DNA of 33,334 bases from Candidatus Peregrinibacteria bacterium CG2_30_44_17 (GTDB lineage Bacteria; Patescibacteriota; Gracilibacteria; UBA1369; UBA12470): assembly GCA_001873565.1 (NCBI GenBank), contig MNZJ01000018.1, positions 1 through 33,334 on the forward strand, read 5' to 3'. The notes below the pieces were generated by a model. It was given only the letters and a program-made list of their open reading frames with translations, ran no database searches and was not told where the DNA came from. A program made the position numbers and the translations under genes. Positions 1-6,693 of the stretch are shown here, one piece after another; position 1 is the first letter of the stretch, and each line of letters begins with the position of its first letter.

Positions 1-1
1 T

Positions 2-346
2 GCTAAGCTTTTAACAAAAGCTCTTCAACATTTTGGGCTACCAGCACAATTTATCATGGGAGAATGCATATATTACAACAAAGAAGGTAAATCTATGTAC
101 AAATGGGAACATGCTTGGGTAAGAATCAAAAAAGAAGTTGTAGACGGAAACATAGATTCCTCTATTGAAAACCCTTGTTTCCCCAAAGAGATAACACCAA
201 AACCATATTGGGGTCTGATTAAAGAAACACCTATAGATAGAAAATTTTGCAAAAATAAAGTTCAAAGTGATTTTAATGACCAAGACGTTGAATATATATG
301 GTGGCCAGATTTAAATATATGGATAGAAACGACAATAAACTCTTGA
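2..346 (+). CDS. C-terminal part of a protein cut by the window edge, possibly transglutaminase-like
   Basis: The frame is open from the first bases and ends at the TGA at 344-346, giving 114 residues of a protein that starts outside the window. An internal ATG at 56 is unlikely to be the true start, because the residues before it (AKLLTKALQHFGLPAQFIMG) read as ordinary protein. That stretch, followed by WEHAWVRIKKEVVDGNIDSS, resembles the second half of transglutaminase-like folds: a phrase like 'L...G.PA.....G', then a His in HAW and an Asp about ten residues later. The nucleophilic Cys would lie upstream and cannot be seen. The C-terminus is rich in Trp and Tyr (VEYIWWPDLNIWIE). The family call is weak; that this is a real coding end is more likely. 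Confidence 0.5.
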   Translation, partial: AKLLTKALQHFGLPAQFIMGECIYYNKEGKSMYKWEHAWVRIKKEVVDGNIDSSIENPCFPKEITPKPYWGLIKETPIDRKFCKNKVQSDFNDQDVEYIWWPDLNIWIETTINS

Positions 347-591
347 TAAACCACCTAGTAAAAAGATTGCGAAACTTAATAAAACACATCAAGTAGTTTT
401 ATCATCCACACTACATAAATCACCTTCACAAAATGCCACTCCCCCTGGACTTGATCGGTCTAGTACCCTTTGAAAGTCTTGTCACAAAATCGTGGCATAC
501 AACAGGAGTAGATTTTTCGTGAATCCAGAAAAATTCCAAAGTCAAACAACCTAGGTGTATAGGTCATAGACTTCTTTCATGCCACTCATGA

Positions 592-606
592 CTGGGGCGG
601 TAGGAT
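592..606. repeat. 15-bp copy of the tRNA-Gln 3' end
   Basis: CTGGGGCGGTAGGAT occurs here and again at 780-794, where it is the 3' end (T-arm and acceptor strand) of the minus-strand tRNA-Gln. The copies are in the same orientation, 188 bp apart. It may be a tRNA remnant or an attachment-site-like duplication. No integrase gene lies in between. Confidence 0.6.
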
Positions 607-609
607 GAC

Positions 610-630
610 GCTAATCGCTTCGCGATTAGC
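610..630. repeat. Perfect 9-bp inverted repeat
   Basis: GCTAATCGC and GCGATTAGC are separated by TTC, forming a stable hairpin. No T-run follows on either strand, so it is not an obvious intrinsic terminator. It lies between the two copies of the tRNA-Gln 3' end. Confidence 0.6.
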
Positions 631-738
631 TAGGCTCCTGCGCCGCTCGGTCATGCTGAATTGTACCACTTCGTCATGACTCTCGCTATCCTCGTAGCTC
701 GAACCTTGGGTTCTCATCCTATTCTCTCCAAATCAATC

Positions 739-773
739 AAAAAAGACTCCAGCCTTCGGCGGAGTGTTTTTTT
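739..773 (-). terminator. Bidirectional intrinsic terminator downstream of tRNA-Gln
   Basis: ACTCC (746-750) pairs with GGAGT (761-765), and inside it GCC pairs with GGC around a TTC loop, with one bulged A. Six A's precede the stem (T's on the minus strand) and seven T's follow it on the plus strand, so it can stop transcription from both sides. It begins three bases past the minus-strand tRNA-Gln CCA end and fits as its terminator. Confidence 0.8.
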
Positions 774-776
774 GAT

Positions 777-851
777 TGGCTGGGGCGGTAGGATTCGAAC
801 CTACGAATGCCAGGACCAAAACCTGGTGCCTTACCACTTGGCGACGCCCCA
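777..851 (-). tRNA. tRNA-Gln(UUG), CCA encoded
   Basis: On the minus strand the acceptor strand TGGGGCG (from 851) pairs with CGCCCCA, followed by discriminator G and an encoded CCA (779-777). The D-arm contains GCCAAGTGGTAAGGC. The anticodon stem CCAGG/CCTGG encloses the loop TTTTGGT, so the anticodon is TTG and reads CAA/CAG Gln codons. The T-arm is GTAGG-TTCGAAT-CCTAC. A promoter-like sequence lies upstream (866-894) and a terminator downstream (739-773), so it appears to be a single-gene transcript. Confidence 0.96.
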
Positions 852-865
852 ATGTGTGCCTCGTC

Positions 866-894
866 AATTTATATGGTTTTGAGAGTGATTTCAA
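866..894 (-). promoter_or_regulatory. Probable promoter of tRNA-Gln
   Basis: Read on the minus strand, TTGAAA (894-889), 17 bases and TAAATT (871-866) form a sigma-70-like promoter. Its start point would fall about 7 bases before the tRNA 5' end at 851. Confidence 0.5.
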
Positions 895-1147
895 GAAATA
901 AATCTTTTGACCACTGCTGATCTTCCATTTAGAATGCCTTCCTTACATTATCATGTCGAATTTTATGGCTAAGATCTTCTAATTCCCAGATCGTTTTAAA
1001 CCCTCGGAACATCCTGCTGTCGTACAAGCACCTACATCTCCTCTAGTCATACCTTTTGCGCCACTATCGACTGAGCAACCAGAGGCTGAACGAAATTTTG
1101 ATTCTTTTTATGCCGAGGTCATAGAATTCGTTAGAGGGGCGCGTATT

Positions 1148-1678
1148 TTGCTATCTGATTCCGAGGCGCTTGGCGATTTTTTGACAGATGCCGTTTCGGT
1201 TGCCGAGAGAAATCTCGGCATTGTCTTAACAGGACCTGAAAGAATCTGGCTTGTCAGGCTGATTTTAAATTTCAACGACATCCTTGGCAAAGATGATACT
1301 TTGACTGAGATGCTACATCGGGCTTCCATGTCCGATGGTGTTTTTGTCAAAGGCAATGCGTATCTGCAAGCCGGAAATGTCGGACTCATGGCTGCTGCCG
1401 GCATGGCGCCATTAAAAAGTACTCAGACCGATAAGTCTCGACTGGGTTTTTATACTCGACAAGCTGATGTGTCTTATTATCAAGCCGGATTGCTACTCAA
1501 CAACCCTTTCTATTTATCAATCACTCATATTGGCAATGATAAAATTCCCGATTTCATTGACATTGTTCGGTTTTTCAGATTCCTATACGTACAAAAAGAT
1601 ATAATCAGCTTGTATAAATTTGTTGCCGAACGGACAAGGCTCAGAATTAAGTTTGCTCCTCTTCTCGAGAAGATTTGA
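1148..1678 (+). CDS. Hypothetical protein, start uncertain
   Basis: I do not recognise this protein. The TTG at 1148 gives 176 residues, but the frame is open back to 983 and the upstream residues look protein-like, with a Pro-rich segment (PTSPLVIPFAPLSTEQPEAE). The only nearby in-frame ATG is at 953 (MSNFMAKIF), and a TAA at 980-982 cuts it off. The gene may therefore use a non-ATG start, or be a broken copy that has lost its start. The body is mixed charged and hydrophobic with no signal peptide, ending TRLRIKFAPLLEKI at a TGA. It is followed by the polX promoter, so it is not in an operon with polX. Confidence 0.5.
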   Translation: MLSDSEALGDFLTDAVSVAERNLGIVLTGPERIWLVRLILNFNDILGKDDTLTEMLHRASMSDGVFVKGNAYLQAGNVGLMAAAGMAPLKSTQTDKSRLGFYTRQADVSYYQAGLLLNNPFYLSITHIGNDKIPDFIDIVRFFRFLYVQKDIISLYKFVAERTRLRIKFAPLLEKI

Positions 1679-1725
1679 TTCATCATATTCCCTACTCATG
1701 CCAATGAGCGCATGGTGTTTCCATT

Positions 1726-1753
1726 TTGATAAGGTCTCTTTTGGAGTTATAAT
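1726..1753 (+). promoter_or_regulatory. Promoter of polX, probably giving a leaderless mRNA
   Basis: TTGATA (1726-1731), 16 bases and TATAAT (1748-1753) form a near-consensus promoter. The polX ATG is at 1760, only 7 bases after the -10 box, so transcription would start at or next to the start codon. The GGAG at 1743-1746 lies between the boxes and would not be in the mRNA. Confidence 0.65.
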
Positions 1754-1759
1754 TGAGCC

Positions 1760-3475
1760 ATGGAAAATCAGAAAATAGCGCACATTTTTCAGGAGATAGG
1801 AGATATTTTAGAGATTCTTGGAGATAGTCGTTTTCGCATACGCTCATATCACAAAGCAGCTCAGGTTATTCATGCTTATCCTTATCATTTGCGCGATATT
1901 TACGAAAAAGATCCCAAATTACTCGATGACATTCCGGGCATAGGGAAAGCGCTAATGGAGAAAATAATTGAGATACTGACAACAGGAGACTGCCAAACCT
2001 ATCTCAGACTTGTCAAACAGGTCAAACCGGGGCTGCTGGACGTCCTTAGACTTCGTGGAATCGGCCCTAAGAAGACAAAACTCTTCTACGATGAGCTGGG
2101 TATCGATTCTGTCATAAAACTCAAGGACGCGGCAAGACGTAGCCTGCTACGCGAGCTTCCCGGCATGGGAGAGAAAAGCGAGGCCGATGTTCTCGAATCT
2201 ATAGAGTCTTATGGCAGGCTTACCGCGCGTATCCCCTTGCATGATGCCATGATAACCGCCGAAGGGATTTTGGCATATATGCACAAGTCCAAACTTGTGA
2301 AAAAAGCTACTTATGCAGGCAGTTTGCGCCGTCGCCGAAGAACTATCGGAGACATAGATATTCTTGCGTCCGGACCTTCCGAAATCATCGACTATTTCTG
2401 CGAATTCCCTGATATTTCTTATGTGGAAGCCAAAGGCGACACAAAGGCCACAGTAATACTGGAAAGCGGCGTACAAGTGGATTTGCGCGTTGTGCCGGAA
2501 GAGAGTTTTGGCGCTGCTCTTTACTATTTCACAGGTTCAAAAGCTCATAATATCGCTACTCGCAAAATCGCTCAAAAACTTGGTCTCAAGATCAATGAGT
2601 ATGGCGTTTTCAAAGGAGAGAAATCTATCGCCGGAACTACCGAAGAAGAGATTTTCACAACAATCAAACTCCCCTATATCATCCCTGAAATGCGCGAAGA
2701 CACTGGAGAGATCGAGTTCATGCGGAAGCATCCGAATTACAAAACCGTATCTGTCGCCGATATCAAAGGCGAACTGCACTCGCACACAGACTGGTCTGAT
2801 GGCGATTCGACTCTCGAAGAGATGGCAGCCGCAGCTAAGGCACTCGGATACGAGTATTTGGCCATTACAGATCATTCGCCGTCGCTAAAAGTCGTACATG
2901 GTCTCGACGCAAATCGTCTTGAGGCTCAGATACGCGAGATCGACAAACTCAACAAAGAACTTACAGGGCTGACTCTGCTCAAAGGCGTGGAAGTCGATAT
3001 TCTTAGAGACGGATCACTCGACATGCCTGATGATGTACTGAGCCAGCTCGACATTGTCGTTGCTTCCGTACACACATATTTCAAACTTGAGGAAAAAGAG
3101 CAAACAGAGCGCCTAATCAGGGCTATTAGGCATCCATACGTCAATATTCTCGGACATCCCACGGGCAAACTGGTAGGTCAAAGAGAGGCTTATGACGTAG
3201 ATTTGAATAAGCTGATGCATGCGGCAAAAGATACAGGTACGGCGATCGAACTTAACTGCAACCCTAAGCGCCTTGATCTGGATGCGAAACATCTGAGAGC
3301 TGCACGAGATATGGGAGTGTTGATTGCACTCGATACAGATGCCCACAATACAGCTCACCTGCCTTTTGTTAAATACGGGGTGTCTATCGCTCGTCGTGGC
3401 TGGCTTGAACCTAAGAATGTTTTGAATACAATGAGCCTTCCAAAATTAAAGAAGCATCTAAACCTCAAAAAATAA
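1760..3475 (+). CDS. polX: DNA polymerase/3'-5' exonuclease PolX
   Basis: Family X DNA polymerase fused to a PHP phosphoesterase domain, a gap-filling repair enzyme found in many bacteria. The 571-residue length is typical. The N-terminal 8-kDa-like region has helix-hairpin-helix motifs (DIPGIGKALMEKI near 57-69, LRGIGPKKTK near 97, LPGMGEKSEA near 132). The polymerase active site is seen as GSLRRRRRTIGDIDIL near 188-203, with the metal-binding Asp-x-Asp pair. The PHP domain begins near 337 with HSHTDWSDG; later metal ligands appear in ITDHSPS, GVEVDIL, ASVHTYF, GHPTG and DTDAHN. The start follows a promoter 7 bases upstream. The stop codon directly adjoins the rsmE ATG, so the two form an operon. 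Confidence 0.95.
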   Translation: MENQKIAHIFQEIGDILEILGDSRFRIRSYHKAAQVIHAYPYHLRDIYEKDPKLLDDIPGIGKALMEKIIEILTTGDCQTYLRLVKQVKPGLLDVLRLRGIGPKKTKLFYDELGIDSVIKLKDAARRSLLRELPGMGEKSEADVLESIESYGRLTARIPLHDAMITAEGILAYMHKSKLVKKATYAGSLRRRRRTIGDIDILASGPSEIIDYFCEFPDISYVEAKGDTKATVILESGVQVDLRVVPEESFGAALYYFTGSKAHNIATRKIAQKLGLKINEYGVFKGEKSIAGTTEEEIFTTIKLPYIIPEMREDTGEIEFMRKHPNYKTVSVADIKGELHSHTDWSDGDSTLEEMAAAAKALGYEYLAITDHSPSLKVVHGLDANRLEAQIREIDKLNKELTGLTLLKGVEVDILRDGSLDMPDDVLSQLDIVVASVHTYFKLEEKEQTERLIRAIRHPYVNILGHPTGKLVGQREAYDVDLNKLMHAAKDTGTAIELNCNPKRLDLDAKHLRAARDMGVLIALDTDAHNTAHLPFVKYGVSIARRGWLEPKNVLNTMSLPKLKKHLNLKK

Positions 3476-4198
3476 ATGCATAGATTTTATCACCAAATTT
3501 CCCTCGAAGGGAAAGATTCTTTCATCCTCAATGACCCTAATGTCGCTCATCAAATAAGTCGCGTGCTGCGAATGAAAGTCGGCGACCAAATTGCTATCTT
3601 TAACGGGAGTGGCATCGATTACATATGCGAGATTACCGAGATCGACAAGCGCCTTGTTGCGTGCAATGTTTTGTCTCAAAACAAGCCTGATACCGAGCGT
3701 CCACTTTATGTCCATATTTATCAGGCCGTGCCGCACACGTGGTCCAAATTCGAAGATGTTCTGAAGAAGTGTACGGAGATAGGCGCGTCAGATTTCTATC
3801 CGCTTATTACGCACAGGTGCGAGACCAAGCTCAAGGATGGTGAAGAGCCTCCCAAGGAAGACCGCTTGAACAAAATCATCATCGAAGCTTGCGAACAGTG
3901 CGGAGCGAGTGTCCTTCCTAAGCTGCACAACGTCATAAGCCTCGAAAGCGCTATGAAGTCCGCGCCTGGTATCAAAATAATGGCTTACGAAGACGAATCC
4001 AACCGCTCTCTTGAGGATCTTGTCTCAAACATCAAGCAGTCGGGCGAGGTCAGTATATTTATCGGTCCGGAAGGTGGTATAACGGAAGATGAAGCTGAGT
4101 TATTTCGCAGTCATGGCGGTTTAACTTTCCATCTCGGCAAGCGAATTTTGAGGACTGAGACGGCTTCTGTTGCAGTCTTATCGCGAATCGTGCTATAA
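3476..4198 (+). CDS. rsmE: 16S rRNA (uracil-1498-N3)-methyltransferase RsmE
   Basis: SPOUT-family methyltransferase that makes m3U1498 in the decoding region of 16S rRNA. At 240 residues it has the usual length. The N-terminal PUA-like part includes HQISRVLRMKVGDQI. The knotted SAM-binding C-terminal half shows KCTEIGASDFYPL, then IFIGPEGGITEDEAELF, then LGKRILRTETASVAVLSRI, the diagnostic RsmE signatures. The ATG directly follows the polX stop codon with no gap, so expression is probably translationally coupled. A promoter-like sequence for the next gene lies inside its 3' end. Confidence 0.95.
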   Translation: MHRFYHQISLEGKDSFILNDPNVAHQISRVLRMKVGDQIAIFNGSGIDYICEITEIDKRLVACNVLSQNKPDTERPLYVHIYQAVPHTWSKFEDVLKKCTEIGASDFYPLITHRCETKLKDGEEPPKEDRLNKIIIEACEQCGASVLPKLHNVISLESAMKSAPGIKIMAYEDESNRSLEDLVSNIKQSGEVSIFIGPEGGITEDEAELFRSHGGLTFHLGKRILRTETASVAVLSRIVL

Positions 4199-4199
4199 G
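4170..4199 (+). promoter_or_regulatory. Possible promoter of the acidic secreted protein gene
   Basis: TTGCAG (4170-4175), 18 bases and TATAAG (4194-4199) lie over the rsmE stop codon, about 32 bases before the ATG at 4232. The boxes are recognisable but not consensus. Confidence 0.4.
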
Positions 4200-4231
4200 T
4201 TTCCTGCTTTAGACATTAACCAAAAGCAAGC

Positions 4232-4798
4232 ATGAAAAAAGCAGCAATTTTCTTGGCGATTGCTATGACGACCGGTCTTTTTTACGGATGTTTCACATCC
4301 CCGCAAGCGATCACTTTCACTACCGCAGCGTATTCTTACATTACGCCGGGAGACGACACGATTGATCTTACTACAACTTTTGACACAAACGCTTATATCT
4401 CCAAAGTGATCTGCGGAGAAGCCGACGTCCTTGATGCAGGAGGACCTGCGCTGCAGAGCGCTTACTCCAAGCCCGATACCGACGCTGCATCTGTTTTCAA
4501 CCTAGACACATCCAAGCTAGAGAAATTCGATGGAATGCTTTGTGATGTATACGTCGTTGCTTCCGATGCGTCTACAGTGGAAGAGACCGAAGCTTCCGTT
4601 AGAGTTTATGTTGGTGAGCAGGTCTCCGTTGACGCGACACCTGTTGACGCAGAGATATGCGAAGATGGAACAGTCTGCTTGATCGAAGAAGATACAGAGG
4701 AAGAGGCTGCAGAGGATGCAGATGCTGCAGAGGATGCAGATGCAGAATCTACTACTGATGCTACAGTAGAAGTAACTGCTGATGTAATTGCTGAGTAG
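4232..4798 (+). CDS. Secreted or lipid-anchored acidic protein, unknown function
   Basis: The 188-residue product starts MKKAAIFLAIAMTTGLFYGC, a signal peptide ending in a Cys at 20. The FYGC box is an imperfect lipobox (Phe at -3), so lipid anchoring is possible but not certain. The middle (about 25-135) is Thr/Ser/Asp rich and probably beta-stranded, with three further Cys residues (VICGE, MLCDV, EICED/TVCLI region). The C-terminus is very acidic with an Ala/Glu/Asp repeat: AEDADA occurs twice, encoded by a short tandem DNA repeat (GCAGAGGATGCAGATG, around 4710-4742). I do not recognise the family. It stands alone downstream of rsmE with its own promoter-like sequence. Confidence 0.75.
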   Translation: MKKAAIFLAIAMTTGLFYGCFTSPQAITFTTAAYSYITPGDDTIDLTTTFDTNAYISKVICGEADVLDAGGPALQSAYSKPDTDAASVFNLDTSKLEKFDGMLCDVYVVASDASTVEETEASVRVYVGEQVSVDATPVDAEICEDGTVCLIEEDTEEEAAEDADAAEDADAESTTDATVEVTADVIAE

Positions 4799-4882
4799 AA
4801 TATCTGAAGCTAGTATGGTGAGATCTTTCGAGGCGCAAACGAGGCATTATCGTTTGCTGAAATCGCTCAGGACATTGTTCCG

Positions 4883-5161
4883 TTGCTGGAGGAATGGTAT
4901 CGTGACCCTGATAATTTTGATCAGTCCCGCCTTGTTCAAGCCCTTGAAGGCCTTGTAGAAGAAGCCGATACCGACGATGGAAGCGGGGTTCCTGATTTGC
5001 TGACAGCACTTAACTCCGTTGCTGATCAGTATGAACATCCTGATATTGTTACTGAGCTACTTTTTGCGGTAGATAACCTCAGAAGGAGAGCAAATGCGCA
5101 ACAAACCGTGACGGACGATTCCGTGCAAAGTGTGCGAGAGGGTGTACGAATGCCTGAATAA
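4883..5161 (+). CDS. Short hypothetical protein, start uncertain
   Basis: From the TTG at 4883 this encodes 92 residues, but the frame is open from 4814 and the upstream residues (RGANEALSFAEIAQDIVP) continue the same helical style. The true start is therefore probably further up and non-ATG, or has been lost. The product is acidic and helical (LLEEWYRDPDNFDQSRLVQA, VTELLFAVDNLRRRANAQQ), with no membrane segment or signal peptide. It ends at TAA 5159-5161. No family is recognised. The possibility that this is a decayed gene is real. Confidence 0.45.
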   Translation: MLEEWYRDPDNFDQSRLVQALEGLVEEADTDDGSGVPDLLTALNSVADQYEHPDIVTELLFAVDNLRRRANAQQTVTDDSVQSVREGVRMPE

Positions 5162-5243
5162 TCAAGTTATTGAATAGGGATTGTATGGGGCTTTTTTTAT
5201 ATGTTTTTTCCTGTTAGTATTCTTCCGTATCAAAGAGCTATTT

Positions 5244-5885
5244 ATGAACAAAAAAATTGAACAGTTTATAGACCTGTTTGAAGCCGAAAATCACAAGCTT
5301 AATTTGTGCAAATTTGGAGACAGGAAAGATTTTATATCGAGGCATATTATGGACTCCTTGGAGAGTAGCCAGTTTCTTGCTAAAGCCAAAAAAGTTCTCG
5401 ACCTTGGTACTGGCGGCGGTCTCCCTGGGCTAGTCCTGGCTATTTCGCATCCTAAGACAGAGTTCACGCTAATGGATTCGATTGGCAAGAAGTGCGTCTC
5501 CGTAGAACGTATGACAAAAGAGTTAAAACTTACCAATGTTAAGGTTATATGCGGTCGTGCCGAGGAACTTGCGCATGACATTCGTGAGAAATTCGATGTC
5601 GTGATTGCCAGGGCACTCGCTCCCCTACCTACATTGCTCGAACTTGCTTCTGGTTTTGTACGTCGAGGAGGACTTTTGATCGCGTACAAAGGCCCTAATT
5701 ATCAGGAGGAGCTTACATCCTCCAAGCATGCGATGCTCGAGATGAATTTGCTTCTGGATAAAATCCACCAATATAAGCTGCCTGATGACGAGGTTAGAAG
5801 GGTGCTTATGGTATTTAATAAGAACAAAACTTTAGACTCTAAATATCCACGCCAAAATGGGCTCCCGAAAAAAAGGCCATTATAA
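5244..5885 (+). CDS. rsmG: 16S rRNA (guanine-527-N7)-methyltransferase RsmG
   Basis: GidB/RsmG family SAM-dependent methyltransferase acting on G527 of 16S rRNA. The start at 5244 (MNKKIEQFIDLFEAENHKLN) gives 213 residues, the family length; the in-frame ATG 63 bases upstream would add an unrelated hydrophobic tail. Signatures are FISRHIMDSLESSQFL (RsmG typically has 'RHilDSL'), the SAM-binding KVLDLGTGGGLPGLVLAI (about 50-67), FTLMDSIGKKCVSVERM, and VVIARALAPLPTLLELA. The 3' end overlaps the rlmE start by 29 bases, suggesting translational coupling of two rRNA modification genes. Confidence 0.94.
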   Translation: MNKKIEQFIDLFEAENHKLNLCKFGDRKDFISRHIMDSLESSQFLAKAKKVLDLGTGGGLPGLVLAISHPKTEFTLMDSIGKKCVSVERMTKELKLTNVKVICGRAEELAHDIREKFDVVIARALAPLPTLLELASGFVRRGGLLIAYKGPNYQEELTSSKHAMLEMNLLLDKIHQYKLPDDEVRRVLMVFNKNKTLDSKYPRQNGLPKKRPL

Positions 5886-6435
5886 GGCGCACGATAAGTA
5901 TTTCCATAGAGCAAAGAGCGAAGGTTATCGTGCCCGTAGCGCTTACAAACTCAAGGAAATTATCGCTCGCTACAGAATCGTAAAACGAGGAGATCTGGTT
6001 CTTGATGTTGGAGCCGCCCCTGGAAGTTTTTTGCAGGTGCTAAAGGAGGTGGTTGGCAGCGAGGGCCATGTCATCGGCATAGATCTCAAAGAGATTGAGC
6101 CTATAGAGGGAGTTGAGACTGTTGTCGGAGACGTTTTCGACTACAGGCCAGAGGGCAAATTTGACGTAATCACATCCGATCTTGCTCCACAAACGACAGG
6201 TATTAAATTTATCGATAATGACGATAGCGTCGAACTGAATATGGCTACACTTGAGATCTGCAAAAAGCACCTTAATGATGGAGGACGTGCCGTCTTTAAG
6301 ATTTTTCAATCTAATGAGATGAAGAAATTCATCGATGCCGCGAAGAGGGTCTTCAAACTAGTGCACCTCGTCAAACCTGATGCTGTGCGCAGCACGAGTA
6401 CGGAGATATATGTAGTATGTAGTGGTAAGGGGTAA
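5857..6435 (+). CDS. rlmE: 23S rRNA (uridine-2'-O-)-methyltransferase RlmE (FtsJ)
   Basis: FtsJ/RrmJ-family enzyme that 2'-O-methylates U2552 of 23S rRNA. The 192-residue product has the family's short basic N-terminus (SEGYRARSAYKLKEI, with the catalytic Lys), the SAM motif LVLDVGAAPGSFLQVL, SDLAPQTTG carrying the catalytic Asp, AVFKIFQ carrying the second Lys, and STEIYVVCSGKG carrying the Glu of the K-D-K-E tetrad. The gene begins inside rsmG (29-base overlap). Its last codons lie within the first copy of a 34-bp direct repeat that recurs at 6588-6621. Confidence 0.95.
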   Translation: MGSRKKGHYKAHDKYFHRAKSEGYRARSAYKLKEIIARYRIVKRGDLVLDVGAAPGSFLQVLKEVVGSEGHVIGIDLKEIEPIEGVETVVGDVFDYRPEGKFDVITSDLAPQTTGIKFIDNDDSVELNMATLEICKKHLNDGGRAVFKIFQSNEMKKFIDAAKRVFKLVHLVKPDAVRSTSTEIYVVCSGKG

Positions 6436-6448
6436 CCTTGGGTTCCCC
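6415..6448. repeat. 34-bp direct repeat, copy 1 (covers rlmE 3' end)
   Basis: The segment starting GTATGTAGTGGTAAGGGGTA recurs at 6588-6621 with two mismatches. Copy 1 encodes the last residues and stop of RlmE. It also contains the left arm of a hairpin, GGTAAGGGG (6424-6432) pairing with CCCCTTACC (6446-6454). Confidence 0.85.
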
Positions 6449-6492
6449 CTTACCTAATCCCCCTCCCAGCTGTTGTTCGTAAAAACAGTCCT

Positions 6493-6554
6493 CGCGTAGG
6501 CTCGTAAAACTTGCGTTTGGGACCCACAAGACCCAAAGCATGTTTTACTACGCG
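6493..6554. repeat. 62-base foldback between rlmE and aspA
   Basis: CGCGTA (6493-6498), GTAAAAC (6504-6510) and TTTGGG (6516-6521) pair in order with CCCAAA (6532-6537), GTTTTAC (6542-6548) and TACGCG (6549-6554). The foldback lies between the two copies of the 34-bp direct repeat. There is no coding capacity of note. It may be a small mobile or structured RNA element. Confidence 0.7.
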
Positions 6555-6587
6555 TGCTCGGATCTGTTTTTCCTCACCTCTTTTTTT

Positions 6588-6621
6588 GTATGTAGTGGCA
6601 AGGGGTAACCTTGGGTTCTCC
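6588..6621. repeat. 34-bp direct repeat, copy 2
   Basis: Second copy of the 6415-6448 repeat, with C for T and T for C at two places. It is non-coding, upstream of the aspartase-like gene. Confidence 0.85.
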
Positions 6622-6693
6622 GAAAGATTCCTATTGTTGCCACCAATCTCAAGTGGTAAAATGAGCCTCGTTTTCCTAATTTTCCAAAGACAC

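Larger units (their letters stand above)
347..776. other. Gene-poor stretch with a repeat, a hairpin and a terminator
   Basis: No convincing gene was found in these 430 bases. The longest ATG frame around 434-523 encodes only 29 residues and matches nothing I recognise. The stretch contains a 15-base copy of the tRNA-Gln 3' end (592-606), a perfect 9-bp hairpin (610-630) and a terminator (739-773), each listed separately. Confidence 0.6.

Noticed and set aside
434-523. 29-codon ATG frame in the gene-poor stretch
   Set aside because: Too short, no initiation signal and no recognisable family. It could be a decayed fragment, but nothing supports a call.
2147-2888. Open frames on both strands inside polX
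   Set aside because: polX is complete with all its motifs in one frame; these are shadows.
6424-6454. Hairpin GGTAAGGGG/CCCCTTACC as an rlmE terminator
   Set aside because: The 9-bp stem is good but no T-run follows it, so it is not counted as an intrinsic terminator.
6511-6693. Upstream extension of the aspartase-like protein
   Set aside because: The 61 extra residues come from the foldback and the direct repeat, and do not belong to the family. The start at 6694 matches the usual N-terminus.
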